From Amylostereum areolatum (Eukaryota; Basidiomycota; Agaricomycetes; Russulales; Stereaceae), in NCBI GenBank assembly GCA_012932865.1, contig SAXG01000126.1, forward strand, positions 1 through 64,000: DNA of 64,000 bases, given 5' to 3'. Below the pieces are notes generated by a model, which had not been told where the DNA came from, did no database searches, and saw nothing but the letters and a program-made list of their open reading frames with translations. Of this stretch, positions 1 to 12,690 are shown in pieces. The position numbers were made by a program, and so were the translations under genes. How positions within the stretch are numbered: position 1 is the first letter of the stretch; each line of letters starts with the position of its first letter.

Positions 1-744
1 GGAGATGGGAGTGGAGGAAGTGGGGAGTCACGACGACGACCTTGGACCCAGGTCTCAGGTAGCATTCGTAAGGCGTACTAGCACGCGTGGTGTTGTGCAT
101 ATTATGCGAAGATGGGGAGAGCGAAGAGAAGGCGGTATTAGGAGAGTATGTGGATACAGAAAAAGTTCATGTTGCTCGTGGGGAGGCTGGAGCGAGGACA
201 TCCATGGCCATGGTCGGATCCCGAGGTTACGTTCAGCGGGGCCACGAAATGCGCTGGGCTTGCCGGCGGATATCGAAGCCTATTGAACGGTGCCGCCGCC
301 TCGCTTTTCCTTCCTCTCCATGCACCATGTACTATGGTGCTTCGGTGCTTGTCATTCCATGTTCATCGAATCATCATCCTCTTGCGTATAAGCAGATCAA
401 CGCCCGTGGCTCCTACCCTCCCCCCTCTTCGCTTCACATTTACTGGTGCTGGACTCATTTCGCGAGCGACAGACTGCGACGTATAGGTAACGTAAAATAG
501 GTCTCGACGTCGTCTTTGCTTCTTACCACACCCATTCGTCATAAGGCCTAAGGATGCATCGTGGTGACTCGAAGGTCAACTTGTATCCAACGGTCCCACA
601 CTGGAGTCTATGTAAAGCCTCCCGCCGGTGGGTGTCCCCGTACGTGGAGTCGTGTGATGCTCCTCTCCTGGCGCCTGACCTTACGTGCCCTCATACTTAT
701 AACGCACAGGCTGTTCCCCCAACGGGTAATCTTCACACCACACG
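1..744. other. Intergenic, no gene recognised
   Basis: Several overlapping open frames of 60-140 codons occur here, but none has a recognisable motif, a consistent codon pattern or a convincing intron structure. The stretch next to 744 is probably the promoter of the carboxylesterase that starts at 745. Confidence 0.5.
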
Positions 745-3175
745 ATGTCTTTGCGTATGATCGTCCACATCCTTGCATCAATCGCTTTTCCTTTTGCGTC
801 GACCGTCCAGGCCCAAACCATAGATGCTCTCGTGGTAAACACAACCGCGGGTGCTTTTCGCGGCGTGGCCGTGGCGAACGGGACGGAGCGCTGGCTGGGG
901 ATTCCGTTCGTGCAACCTCCGCTCGGGGAGCTACGCTTCAAGGCGCCGGTGGCCATCGTCGAACCTGCAGAGGGCGTGCGTAACGCCACGTCGTTTGGGA
1001 ACGCGTGCCCCCAGCCGCCAGCTGCGTCGCTCGGAGCCCCCGTGGGCGAAAGCTGCTTGTTCTTGAACGTACATGCGGGTCGACCGAGTTGTACTGTGTT
1101 GTTCTGACGTCGATTATCTGCAGGTGTGGCGACCAGCGGGGACGGCGCCCGACGCGGAGTTGCCTGTGCTGTTTTGGATACATGTAAGTTGCCGACAATG
1201 TCTGGAAGCGCTGGATTCTGAACCAACTTCACTACGTACTAGGGTGGATTTTGGATGACTGGGTACCCCCCCGTGGTTTCTTCATACGCAAGCTGATCTG
1301 AAATCAATCCGACACAGAGCGTCGTCCGACCATGCGTTCGACCCGACTCGTAAGCCGACCCTTCTACGCTTGAAATACATCCTTATACACTACCTAGGCA
1401 TCATCCAACGCAGTGTAAACACCAGTCAGCCCATCATTTTTGTTTCTGCGTATGTTTTTCTTTGGGATAATGCGATACGGATCCTGACGGCGCTATACAG
1501 AAACTATAGGCTCAATACGTTCGGCTTCGTCTGTGACATCCCTACTTTCTATCTCTACTCATCATGATTGACGAGGGTATCAATAGCTCGCGAGTACGAA
1601 TGTGGATGGTGCGGATCTCAACGCGGGGTTCTTGGATACAAGGCCGCACTCGAGTTCGTCCAGGATAACGCGGCGGCCTTCGGGGGCGATCCATCAAAGG
1701 TGTGGAAACTGTTCGGTGAATCGAAAGTTTGACTGAGAATTATGTCGTAGGTGACCATATGGGGCCAGGTACTTATGAATCGGAGTCCAAGCTCTAGTGA
1801 ATCTCAGGCACTCACGCGCCCAACTTCTAGTCTGCAGGAGGGGGAACGGTAGAGACACAGGTGCTCTATGCGTCAGGAAGACCGCTCTTTAGAGGCGCAA
1901 TCATGGACTCTTCGTCGGGACCATTGTAGGGTTGCTTTATATCTGCTGGTGTGGCATCCTGGTCGGCTGAAGCGTGGAAACGGTCCTTTAGCAAAACCTC
2001 GCCAACTCCAGATGTATACGACAGGCCAAATGGGACGTATACCCTTCTCACGACGGCGGTAGGGTGTCCTACCTCTGGCCCGGCGTCGCTTGCTTGTCTT
2101 CAAAATGCGACGTTTGACGTAAGTCCTAGCCTATAGATATACCCGTCGTCGCAACACTCGCTGACATGTATACGCTGAAGTCTCTTATGAACGCTAGTAA
2201 CGTGATGATCCAATCAACGCTCAACGAGCAGATCTGGGAGCCCGCAGTGGGCCCACCGGGAACGTTCCTTCCAGAAAGGTCCGTCAGCCCGCATTGCTAG
2301 TGGAAATTTCTCCCATGTACCCCTCATCGCTGGGTCGAACGTGCGTTATCGTTGGAACCGTTTAGCCGCTCACCCGATTCACGTCCTTGCTCCAAGCTCA
2401 ACGACGGCTCTATCTTCGCGACCAGCTTGCGCAACAAGAACCTCACGGGCGCGGCGCAAGACTCCGCGTTCGACGCGTTCATGCTTGCTTCGCTGATAGA
2501 CACGACACAGGTGACGCCGGATGTGCTAGCGAAGCTGCACGCCGTGTATCCTGAGAACGATACGTCGCTCGGGGCGGCCCGTTCAACACCGGAGACTCGC
2601 TGTTCGATCGCGGGTCGGCCTTCTATGGGGACGATGCATACACGGCGTCGAGGCGAAGGTTCTTGGGAAGTGCTTCTGGACTGCAAAAAACATGGGGGTA
2701 TTTCTTTAAGGAGTTCTTGCCGGGGGGAAAACCCAGGCCTAGGAGGTGCGCTGTGGTCTATTCCATGTTTTGCGTCGCGCGGACGGCTAAGTCGATGTTA
2801 TAGTGCCACACGGATCGGAGCTGGGTTTGTTGTTCGGGCCCGTTCAGGCCGCAGAAGAGCTTGAGTTTGCCAATACGTTTCTGGACTTCTACCTCAATTT
2901 CATCAACGATCTCGATCCTGGCTGTGAGTGTCTCCTTCTTGCCTGCAAGGACGACCTCCCGCTGATTGAGGGTTATCGGTATAGCTGCATGGTCTCTGTA
3001 TACACCCGAAAACAAACAGGTGTTACAGCTCATGAGAGGGAATACCACGATGATTCCGGATGGTGAGTTTTCCTGATTATTCAAGGATCATACTAACAGG
3101 GTTGCTGTAGATTTCTTCAGCGAGCGGTTGGACCTGCTCAACTCGCAGCAAGTGCTCGACGCGTTTGAACGTTGA
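745..3175 (+). CDS. Secreted type-B carboxylesterase/lipase, two apparent frameshifts
   Basis: A many-exon alpha/beta-hydrolase of the carboxylesterase type-B family, which hydrolyses esters outside the cell. The first exon (745-1068) encodes a hydrophobic signal peptide ending near QAQT and the family block GIPFVQPP. Exons recovered by eye include 1124-1183, 1751-1768, 1831-1925 and 1992-2117. Splicing 1768 to 1831 recreates the nucleophile elbow GQSAGG, so the catalytic serine (TCT at 1831) is present although an intron splits the motif. The C-terminal exons carry the conserved FANTFLDFYLNF block and end at TGA 3173-3175. Two spots need one extra base to keep frame: near 1643 (frame of GFLDTR into AALEFVQ) and near 2571-2580 (before PFNTGDS). 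Both lie in short G/C runs, so sequencing error is as likely as decay. ATG 757 is an alternative start. Confidence 0.85.
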
Positions 3176-4007
3176 TCATTACACTCCCGGTTTGTCACGC
3201 AAAGTAGGAATGTTGATTCAATATGACGGAATGAAACATCGCTCGACGACAGAGTGAGGATCTGCCATTGGAATGAATCTTGGTGAAGCCCAGTAGTCTC
3301 GACCCTACAGCAACCCAGCCAGACTCGCCCCATGTCTCCTGGGGCCAAAGTAGCACTCGGAATCTCGGGACCCCCCTCAGTGGACCCAGGGACTACCGCT
3401 ACATATTATACACGTACTGTACGAGGTGTTACATAGGGTTCTGCTACCCTCAAATACGATAAACTGGAAGAAAAAAAAAAAAAAAAAAAAAAAAATCTTG
3501 GTGAAGGGAGAGGCACTGCTTCATTTTCAGGTTCATGTTCGTCAGGAACTCTAGAAACGGAGCCCGGATCTGTTGGCCCGGCTCTCGACTTTTCGAACAA
3601 CTTCTCAGGTGGCTATTCCCATGGGCTTTCCGAAGGCCGCCAACTCGAATGAGCACGCGTGCTGTCGCGACCGTCTCGGGGCCCGTCTCTCGCCGTGTTT
3701 TCATGCCAGTGACGCTGTAGATCTAGGGTCATACTAATGGTGTTCGGGAAAACCTCAGTTTCGAATAAAATCACCGGGAATGGCGACCTCAGGAGCTGGG
3801 CCGTGAACGCGTGAAGGCTGAACGTGCTTGTCAGCACACCCTGGACTCAGCAATGCATAGTAACATCCGGTCAATATACCCCCTGGCGCTCTTGCTCTAC
3901 TCAGCGCTTTATCCACCATTTCTTTTGTTTTGTATAAAAGAGCAGGGAGTCCAAGCCCGGTCCAAGCCATACCGTTCGAATTCGTCTAACCGTCCTTCAG
4001 ACTCGAC
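3176..4007. other. Intergenic with 25-bp poly-A tract
   Basis: No gene seen. A run of 25 A sits at 3471-3495. The right end is the promoter of the small secreted protein at 4008. Confidence 0.6.
3931..3940 (+). promoter_or_regulatory. TATA box of the small secreted protein
   Basis: TGTATAAAAG lies 68 bp upstream of the ATG at 4008, a usual TATA distance in basidiomycetes. A strong TATA box fits an inducible secreted-protein gene. Confidence 0.55.
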
Positions 4008-4543
4008 ATGAAGTTCCTCGCTCTGCTCGCCGCCTTCGCCACCGGGGCTCTCGCACAGACCATTGCGATTGGATATCCCACGAATGGGACTTCCATCTCC
4101 GCCGGTACCAACACTGTGGAGGTCGATCGACCTGTAAGTTTCGTTGCTACTCGCGGCGAGGAAATGTACTCACAGTTGCGCAGGACACGTTGACCGGTTC
4201 GCAGGAGATTGCGATCGTCATCGCCATCGTCCCGTGCAACGCGGACGGCTCGTGTCCCAACCCCGTCGATCGTCTGGGCACGGTGCTGTACACCGGCTCC
4301 TTCGACCCCGAGTTCCCCGCTTTCCCCGCGCCGCGAAACGTACCTCAGCAGAATTTCACGGTCACGATCCCCGACTCGCTCTCGGGCGAGAAAGCCCTCC
4401 TCAGTGTTGTGCACTTTTCTCTCGTTGGGGTAAGTGGCCTGATTTGTGAGCATATGATGGAGGGCCTCTGACCGACATCGTGATTATAGGCCAGTCCCCA
4501 GCCACTTTTCGAGATCAAAGATGTGACGGTAAATGTGGAATGA
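4008..4543 (+). CDS. Small secreted protein, Nis1-like (tentative)
   Basis: Three exons, 4008-4133, 4184-4429 and 4490-4543, all joined in phase 0, give a 141-aa protein. A signal peptide (MKFLALLAAFATGALAQ, cut after AQ) is followed by a compact domain with the pattern IGYPTNGTSISAG, then DTLTGSQE, one Cys pair (PCNADGSCP) and the late block VVHFSLVG. The layout (signal peptide, short beta-rich domain, few cysteines) resembles the fungal Nis1 secreted-protein family as I remember it. That family includes necrosis-inducing effectors of plant pathogens but is also common in saprotrophs. The family call is inference; secretion is well supported. No transmembrane segment or GPI signal is seen. 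Confidence 0.75.
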
Positions 4544-5140
4544 ACAAGTCGAGCGGATTGCCAGTGAAACCGCGTGGACCATCGCCCTCCGTTGGCTTAC
4601 ATTACTTTTCCTATGATCTAAAGGTCCATTAGTTATGAGCTGTAGGTTTGGATAATCAACACGATGGGACCTTTTTGTTTTATACTGATACTACTGTACT
4701 TATAAATTGTGAACGTCACTTCGCGCTACGAGTTCACTGCGTTCATGGGTCACTGGCTGCATCAGTACTCTGGGAAGTGACCGCGGCGTCAGGTCGCTTT
4801 CCGGAGTGCTGATGTGCTGGCAGGCCAGTGAGTAGTACGCCGACGACAGGCCGCTCACTGTCCTGGTACTTACTGCGATCTTCATGTGAAACATCCGCAT
4901 CAAGGATAGAATGATCGCACGAAGGCTCACCTTGGTCTCTAGATTCTTGCGGCTTGATCGTGGCTGCATTTCAAAAGCTCGGTTGGGCAAAGCGCACCGT
5001 CACGATGTTGCAATGCCGAGAACATAGGGATGACAAATCAACGACGCGAGGCAAACGGCGCCTTACCACTTCTCCGATCCCAGCCCTCAAGACCTCAACT
5101 CTTGAAACCTCTCCACCTCGTATACAAACCCCTTATTCAT
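4544..5140. other. Intergenic between secreted protein and ARP6
   Basis: No gene or strong motif seen. It holds the 3' end of the upstream gene and the promoter of ARP6, with no clear TATA box close to 5141. Confidence 0.5.
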
Positions 5141-6977
5141 ATGAAGCGTGGGCCAGTGGTCGTTGTCGACAATGGCGCGTCAACGGTCAAACTGGGCGTC
5201 GCGAACGCGTCCGCAAGTCCGCAGGACGTGAGGTAGGTGAGCCACAGTTTATTTGACAACCTTTCGCCTTTCGCGTTCGCTCACATGAGACAAGGACGTT
5301 TCCAAACGCGATTATTCGCTCGAAGGGCGACAAGAAGACGTACTTTGGTCAAGAATTTGACGAATGCCGTGACTTCTCGTCGTTGCATTATCGTTTGCCG
5401 TTCGAGAAGGTATGTGTCCCCGGCCTGCCGTTGAGCTACGTTTTGATTATGTTTTCTCTACGTAGGGGTTTGTGGTGGACTGGGATGCACAAAAGTCGAT
5501 CTGGGATGGCATTTTTACGGAACAGGTTCTTGGAGTGAGTGCACCCCTTTCGTTCACATGTCCTTTCTACTGACGCACTTGAAGGTCGATCCCACCGAAG
5601 CATCTCTCCTCATCACCGAGCCCTACTTCAATCTCCCGAACCTTCAGGATACCTATGACCAGTTTGTCTTCGAAGAGTATGAATTCCAGGCCTACTATCG
5701 ATGCCCCCGTTAGTTCCTCCCTGTCCTTTCCTCGTGTAATCTCTGACGTTTTCTTTCAGCCGCTGCATTGATCCCTCATGGCCACTTGTTCACCAGACGT
5801 GGACTTCCGACACCGGAATGTGTTCTCATTGTTGATTCTGGATTCAGCTTCACGCACGTTGTACCGATGATCAACGGTGTTATCGAATGGTCGGCCGTGA
5901 AGAGGTATGCAGTCTTCCGTACTATCTCACCTGTCCGCTCTGAACTTGAAATTGAACTTGAACAGGGTCGATGTTGGTGGGAAGCTGTTGACGAACCATC
6001 TGAAAGAACTGGTGTCGTTCCGTCAATGGAACATGATGGACGAGACGCATGTCATGAACGACGTAAAAGAGGCCTGCTGCTACGTCTCTTTGCGATTCGG
6101 CGAAGATTTGGAGAAGTGCCAGTGCGTTTATTATATCTGCCTCTTACAGTGGCAATGGCTGACTGGCCGGCAGGGCAGGTCCCAGAAACAACCCTATCGT
6201 CCAAGAGTACATCCTGCCCGACTTCTCGACGAACAAACGTGGACGCGTACGCCAACCCGAGGAAATTATCGCTGACAGCGATCAAGTCCTGTACATGGGT
6301 AACGAGCGATTTTCCGTCCCGGAAATCCTGTTCAGACCGGATGACATAGGTCAGGACGGGTCCTTCGATTGGGCGCGCGTTGCTTAATGTTAGACGCTGT
6401 AGGGTTTGACCAGGCAGGGGTTGCAGGGGCCGTCGCTCAGTCCATCGCGCTTCTACCAGAGGAACTTCAAGGCATGTTCTGGGCCAACATTGGGCTGATT
6501 GGCGGAAGCACCAAGTTTCCCGGGTACCCAGAACGGTTGTGAGTGATAGTTTTCTCCCTGCGCTCCTCACGCGTGGTCTAACATTTGTCTATCAGACTAC
6601 ACGAACTGCGCCCGCTCGCTCCCGTGGAGTTCGAGGTCTATATTTACGAGTCACAGGAGTGAGTCTTGTGTTCTCAGCTGGCATCGCCTCTCTGACGTCC
6701 TTGTAGCGCTATCCTAGAAGCGTACCGCTCGGCGATGTCTCTCGCCAAACTCGTCAAATTCAACAACTACGTCGTCACGCGGGAAGAGTACCTTGAGAGC
6801 GGGATCAACGCGTGTCGAAGGAAGTTCAAGGACTGGCGATCAACGGAGAAGGATAAGGAGACTGGGAAGGGGAGGCGCGAGCGCGAAGAGGAGAGGAAAC
6901 CCTCGCCACCCCCTGCCCCTGCTGCGAAGCCGGTCAAGACGAGGACTCGGACGGTCTCGGCGGTCAAGCGCCGCTAG
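5141..6977 (+). CDS. arp6: Actin-related protein 6 (SWR1 complex subunit)
   Basis: Ten exons can be placed: 5141-5232, 5295-5409, 5466-5534, 5585-5708, 5760-5904, 5966-6121, 6174-6349, 6403-6538, 6596-6658 and 6707-6977. They total 1347 nt, 448 aa, in one continuous frame. The N-terminus has the actin-fold phosphate loop [12 protein letters not shown]. The ARP6-type block [11 protein letters not shown] and the second ATP-site motif [10 protein letters not shown] follow, then [28 protein letters not shown] and the C-terminal EYLESG. ARP6 works in the nuclear SWR1 remodeller that deposits histone H2A.Z. A basic, proline-rich tail of about 45 residues extends past the usual actin-fold end and may be lineage-specific. 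An in-frame upstream ATG at 5030 would add a poorly conserved leader; 5141 starts right before the actin core. Confidence 0.95.
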
Positions 6978-7565
6978 ATGCCTCCGCGCACATTCTCCCT
7001 GGTGCTCTTACCGCACACCACGACTTGCATATTTCCATGTACAGCAACCCTCTGCCCACACGAGGTCAACGCATCTACACATTGTCGTCGAGCTACTGTT
7101 TTTCCCGTATGTGATCAAACGCGTGGAGCCTAGTGTAACAGGCGGTGTATTAGGTTCGGTGCGGGAGTTCCGGCGGTCGCGAGTAGAGGGCATTGGATGT
7201 ATGGGTAGCCTGAGCCTCGCCCATCCGTGGGGCTCCAACTGCGATAGATTCTCGTTGGATTCGCTGGATCGCCTGTGAAAGAGTTTGACCACCAGAAGGT
7301 TGATAGGAAAACAAAGCGAGCGGTCAGGTTGAAGCAAGTCCAGTGGCACCGAAACGCGTGTGTGGCATCGCGTGCGTCGTGCGAGGTTGATTGCATAAAT
7401 TTTGAACATCTCCCTTGCCTCCTCCCTCCACCTTCGCTGCCCTCCCTTCTCCCCTCCATCTTCCCATTTACCCACCTTCTCCTTCCAACTTGTGCAACAT
7501 AGTGAGTTCTGTTGCGCCGGGTCTACCTCGGGACATTTCGTTGATCGTCGAACCGGGCAGAAACC
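6978..7565. other. Intergenic with pyrimidine-rich promoter
   Basis: No gene seen. About 7400-7500 is very CT-rich (runs of CCCTCC and CTTCTCC), a common core-promoter feature of housekeeping genes in fungi, and it lies directly upstream of the importin ATG. Confidence 0.5.
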
Positions 7566-10500
7566 ATGGACCTCCAGACACTGTCCAATCTTTTCGCGAC
7601 GACCCTCGACCCAAACCCCAATGTTCGAAAAGCAGGCGAACTCGAGATTAGAAAGGTGCGCCGGCAGCTTTTTCCTTGCTATACGCGCGTTTCTGACGAG
7701 TGTTTGTGCAGATCGGCGCACAGGAAGGCCTGCTCGCTGCTCTTTTGCAGATCATCGCGTCCGACGGCGTCGATCTGTATGTCCTCTACGCGTCTTTTCT
7801 TTCCTTTTCGCTCAATTTCTGCACTTCTTTTCTCAATCACCAGTGCCGTCCGTCAGGCGTGCGCCATTTATGTAAAAAACCGGGTCCAGTGGCACTATGC
7901 CTCGTCTTCCATCGTCCCCACTCGTACCGACCAAAGTCCACTCAAGCCCTCGGATCGCACGGCTGTCAAGACCCTCGTCCTTCCTCTTCTCTCTTCCTCT
8001 CCATCAACCCGTATCACGTCCCAGCTTCAAAGCACCCTCAAGACGGTCATCGCCAACGAGTTCCCCAAAGAATGGCCCGAGCTGATGGACACCTCCCGCC
8101 AGATGCTCGGCAGTAGCAATATCAGCGAGGTTCGCGCTGGATGCGTTGTCGTTCTTGAGATCATACGCGCGTTCAGGTGCGCTCTCGCCACTCGAATCTG
8201 GCGTCACAGGCGTACTGATGCTTTCCCCTCAGGTTCAGCCGAGAGGACAGCGTGCTTCCGGGAGTCATCGAACAACTTTTCCCTATCCTCGCGAATCTCG
8301 CTTCGCATCTCCTCACCTCTCCTCCGGCTGGCGCGGAATCAGAGATCCCCGTCATTCTGCACTATATCCTCAAAACGTATCGCAACTCGATCACGCTCCA
8401 TCTCAGCCGCCACCAGCAGAGTCCGGAGAGCCTCAAGCCGTGGGGAACGCTTCTGTTCCAGGTTGTGAACCTACAGATCCCAAGTGGGTTCGTACCGGAG
8501 GATCCGGAGGAGCGCGAGCGCAGCGAGTGGTGGAAGGCGAAGAAGTGGGCATACAACACCCTCGGGCGTCTCTTCCACCGGTACGTACCATTGACACCGA
8601 ACACATGCACGGTCTGACTCGGGACCAGATTCGGAAACCCTTCCCAGCTTCCCAGCACGCTCCAAGACGACTATGGCGTGTTTGCCGAGCACTTCATAAC
8701 CCAGTTCGCGCCGGAGATCTTCAAGGTCTACCTTCAGCAGGTGGAGCTCTGCGTGTCTGGCCAAGCGTGGATCTCGAACAAGTGCCAATACCACATGTTC
8801 CAGTTCTTCACCGAGTGGTATGCTGCCGTCACCTTGCTCTCGTGCTGCGTGTAAACTGACGGTATCTTCCAGCGTGAAGCCTAAGTCGACGTGGGGGCTC
8901 CTCAAGCCACACTTCCAGATACTTGTGTCGCAGTTCGCGTTCCCTCATCTCTCATTTACGCCCACCAAGCAAGCACTGTGGGACCTTGACCCTGTAGATT
9001 TCATTCGCACTTCCATCGGTGAGATCGCCTCTGTTGAAGCCGCATCCTGCAGAGCGCTGATCTGCTTTTTCTCCAGACGTTGCTGAACTCGTTTCTTCGC
9101 CTGTGGCTGCCGCGACCTCCTTCCTCTTGCAGCTCGTGCAAAGCCGTACCAAGGCGACGTTTATGCCCATCCTTGCATTCGTGAACAGCGTCCTGGCCTC
9201 GAACCCGTCGCCGTCCCAGCGTTACGGTGCTTTGAACATCACAGCCACCCTCGCACCTCTGATCGTACGCCATCCCGAGGTCAAGGGAGACATGGAAACC
9301 TTCCTCATACAGCATGTGCTTCCGACGTTTGCGAGCCCCGAAGGCTATTTGCGCTACGTCGGATGTGCTGTTGTGCATGCGGCGGAGATGCAAACCCTCA
9401 AGTGGAGCAGCGAGGAGGTACGGCGACCGATTATATGGTTGTAGTTTGGGTGCTAACCAGCAAGTATAGAACATGAAGAGCATCTTCCAGGCAGTCGCGC
9501 AAGCTTTGGACGACCCTGAGCTCCATGTTCGAGTACAGGCTGCATTGGCATTGACGGAGATGATATCTGCACACGAGCAGGGTGGGAGGCTTATATATGC
9601 GCTCTCTTTTACTTGGCTAATGCGACCGTGATTCAGTCAAGGACGCCGTTGCCCCCCAGGTCGAAAAGGTCATTCATGACCTTCTCAAGCTCTCCGATGA
9701 GACGGATCTGGACATCCTCAACAACAGCATGGAGAACATGGTCGAGGTTTTCCAGGACGAGCTCCTTCCTGTTGCGGTGGCTCTTGCCTCGCGTCTCGTA
9801 CGTGTTCATGATACCATAAGCCCGACATCATCCTCATCGTTCACTTCACTTGCAGTGTAACTCGTACATCCGACTTGCGCGCGAATCCATGGTTCAAGAA
9901 GAGCGCACGACTGACAACATCGATGCCGGTATCCCTACTGAGGGTGAGGACGATAAGACTTACGCCGCAATGGGTGTGGCCAAGACGATTGGCACGGTTC
10001 GTCGTTTCTATTGTGTGCACCTTATCAAGTTCTGACTTCCCAACAGATCGTGTCTATTGTAGACGAAAATGCAGCGCTTCTTGCTGAGGTGCAGGAGGTC
10101 GTCATCCCGATCATCGTCTTCAGCTTGGAGAACAAGGTCATCGGTAAGAACGATCACTGAAGCGACTTAGAAACTTTGCTCATGCGTTACCCCCAGACTT
10201 GTTTGATAACATGTACGACCTTGTCGACAGCCTGACCTTCAGGACTCATGCCATCTCGCCCAACATGTGGCCCGTCTTCGAGCTCACTTACAAGTTGTTC
10301 AAATCGGACGCCGTGGACTTCCTGGATGGTGTGCATGTATCCCATTGATGTGTTTCGCTCGTTGACTTTGTTGGTTTGCGTAGAAATGCTCCCCGCTCTG
10401 GACAATTTCGTTTCCTACGGCTCGGATGTATTCAAGGCGCGCCCGGACTACAGGCACATGATGCTCGACATCTATACGACGTCTATCACCAGCAAGCAGC

Positions 10501-11662
10501 TCGGCGAAAACGACCGGGTGAACGGCTCTAAGCTGGCTGAGTCTTTGCTCTTGAACCTGCGCGGGCAAGTCGACGAGGTGGGCTCCTGTTTATCGCATTG
10601 CCTGACTTCATCTTGTCTAACCACCAACCCCCATCCTAGCTTGTCCAACCGATCATCGCCACCGCGGTCGACCACATGGAAGAGGCGCAAACCTCAGCCC
10701 TCCGCCTGGCGCACCTTGAGGTGCTCATCAACGCGGTGTTGTACAACCCCGCCGCGGCGTTGCAGCTGATGGAGCAGCACAAGCCGGGCACGGCGCGGGC
10801 GTTCTTCGACAAGTGGTTCGGGGCGATCAACGCGGACAAGGACAAGTTGCCGCGCGTGCACGACAAGAAGCTGACCATCATGGCCCTTTGCTCGCTCATG
10901 GAGATCGACCCGGCGGCCATCCCGCCCAGCTTGCAGGACGGGTGGCAGGGGATCGTGGGTGCGACACTCAAGGTGTTCAAGGGCCTTCCTAAGGCTATCG
11001 AAAGTGGGTCCTTTCTGCGTTGGCTGTGTTTGAGTGGCTCTGATGAACGGCATGTTCTAAAGAGCGCAAGGCGCTGGAAACCTCTCTCCACGAGTACTCG
11101 GACACAGAGGAGAGCGACGGTGAGATTAAGCTGCCGGATGCAGATGACGAAGATGGTAAGTTTCCTTTCGCTTGGCGATGGGCGAAGCTAAAGTGTGGCC
11201 AGAAGACGTCTGGGACGAGGATTCGGCTTACATCGAGATGCTCGCGAAGGAGGTGAGAGTATTGTGTTTTGTGCGGGCCGTCTTTGGGCTGACGGGCGAT
11301 GTTGCTGCAGGGTCAACGCCTGCGTCAACGGGCCGCGGCGAACAATGACGAGGACGAGGACGAGGACGACGAGTCGGACGACGAAGAGGAGCTCGAGGAA
11401 GAGCTCGGGTTCATCAGTCCGCTCGAGACCGTCAACCCGTATTCGCGCCTCAAGCTGGCGCTCAACAGTGCGTTCTCTCTCTCTCTCTCGCTCGTATCAG
11501 CAGGCACGAAGCTGATCTTCATTTCCAGCGATGCAAGCGAAGAATGTCGCACTGTACCAGGCCGCGACGACGTCGCTCGACGTCGAGCAGCAGACGCTCC
11601 TGATGGAGCTCATGCGCATGGCGGAGCAGCATGAAGCGGTTGCGGTGGGAGCCCAGCCTTGA
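7566..11662 (+). CDS. Importin-beta family karyopherin (Sxm1/Nmd5, importin-7/8 type)
   Basis: A long gene of about 15 or more exons encoding roughly 1,000 aa. The N-terminal 100 residues form an importin-beta N-terminal domain (RKAGELEIRK, then VRQACAIYVKNRVQWHY). HEAT-repeat helices fill the rest, with family blocks such as WWKAKKW, FHR-FGNPSQ, and YLRYVGCAVV in the middle. The C-terminal part has a strongly acidic stretch (about 11347-11410, DEDEDEDDESDDEEELEEE) before PLETVNPY, as in importin-7/8 homologues. These carry ribosomal proteins, histones and other cargo into the nucleus in a Ran-dependent way. The stop is TGA 11660-11662. The reading frame looks intact across all exons I could join. 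Confidence 0.92.
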
Positions 11663-12122
11663 ACTGAATGACGTTGGTAAAAGCGTGGTTTACGAGTTAC
11701 GATTGTTTTCACGAGCGGGAGAGGTTGAGTAGGAAATAGAAGTTCAGGCAGCGAGGTATCTTTTGTATAGCATGGAGTAGGAATCTCGTGTATCGCTTTT
11801 CGTCGTCGACTGCTGCTGCTGCTACTGTTTTCTTCTGGTTAGTTTTCCATACACTAGGGTGCTATTGCTGTCCGTGGTCGCTAGGATTATATTCACGCTT
11901 TGACCTAGACTTGTATCGGCCTGAGGAAGTGATTGGGTCTGATATGCTGGGGAGGTGTTGACGGAGCAGATGTATATATAAAATACAGCGGTACATAACA
12001 AAATACAGAGGACTGTACAAGGATGGAGACATACAGAGTACACTTCGGGACGGGGACACAGAACGCAAGAATAGCCCCCCGTCGTCGATCTGACCAGAAC
12101 TGAGAAGACAGCCGCTCTCCTT
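11663..12122. other. Convergent 3' intergenic region
   Basis: The importin (+) and the Yippee gene (-) converge here. I see AT-rich 3' flanks and no additional gene. Confidence 0.5.
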
Positions 12123-12690
12123 TCAGTCGTCCAGAGTCCATGCGTTATCCTTGACAATCCGCTCGCGTTCGAGAAGGTACTTCCCTGTGAAACTGTCGGC
12201 AAAGCTGGAAGACCCGAAGGGAGGGTGGCACGCACCTTCCTTGTACTTCTGCGAATGGTCGGAAGCCTTGTGGTAATACCACCCCACGCGATCGCCGCAG
12301 CCGACGCAGTATACATCTGCGACGGTATGTACGCCCGTCCTGGTAGAGCTCTGTCAGACACCATGGCAAGAAGGGCGCGAGAATGGGAGGGCACGAACAA
12401 CAGAGGCCTATCTTCCTTCGCGCCCAATCTGACGTTGACGGCGGAATGCATGAGACTGTCGCACGCGTAAGCGCTACACGAGATGCGTGCAGAAATGACA
12501 CCGACTATCCGCGGCCGTCCCTCCCAGAGAACGCCTTGCTGATGAGTTCGTCCTGGAGCGCCTGGAAGGAACACGATCACGATCCGAGCGCGAACCGGGA
12601 AGATGATAGGACGAGACTGACAATGATGGCTGCGCAGTTGGAGCAAGAGAAGTTGGGGTGGCCATCGAGGGCGTACGATACATGAGACAT
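12123..12690 (-). CDS. Yippee-like zinc-binding protein
   Basis: Five exons on the minus strand, 12690-12622, 12552-12506, 12455-12395, 12350-12236 and 12184-12123, give 117 aa in one frame. The Yippee fold is shown by two CxxC zinc pairs, CSNC near residue 16 and CVGC in the block [18 protein letters not shown], followed by [14 protein letters not shown]. Yippee proteins (YPEL/Moh1 relatives) are small, conserved eukaryotic proteins whose zinc fold is shared with cereblon and Mis18; their molecular role is poorly defined. The start ATG (12690) gives a very short N-terminus, and length and domain boundaries match the family. It converges with the importin gene and diverges from the unknown gene at 13183. 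Confidence 0.93.
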
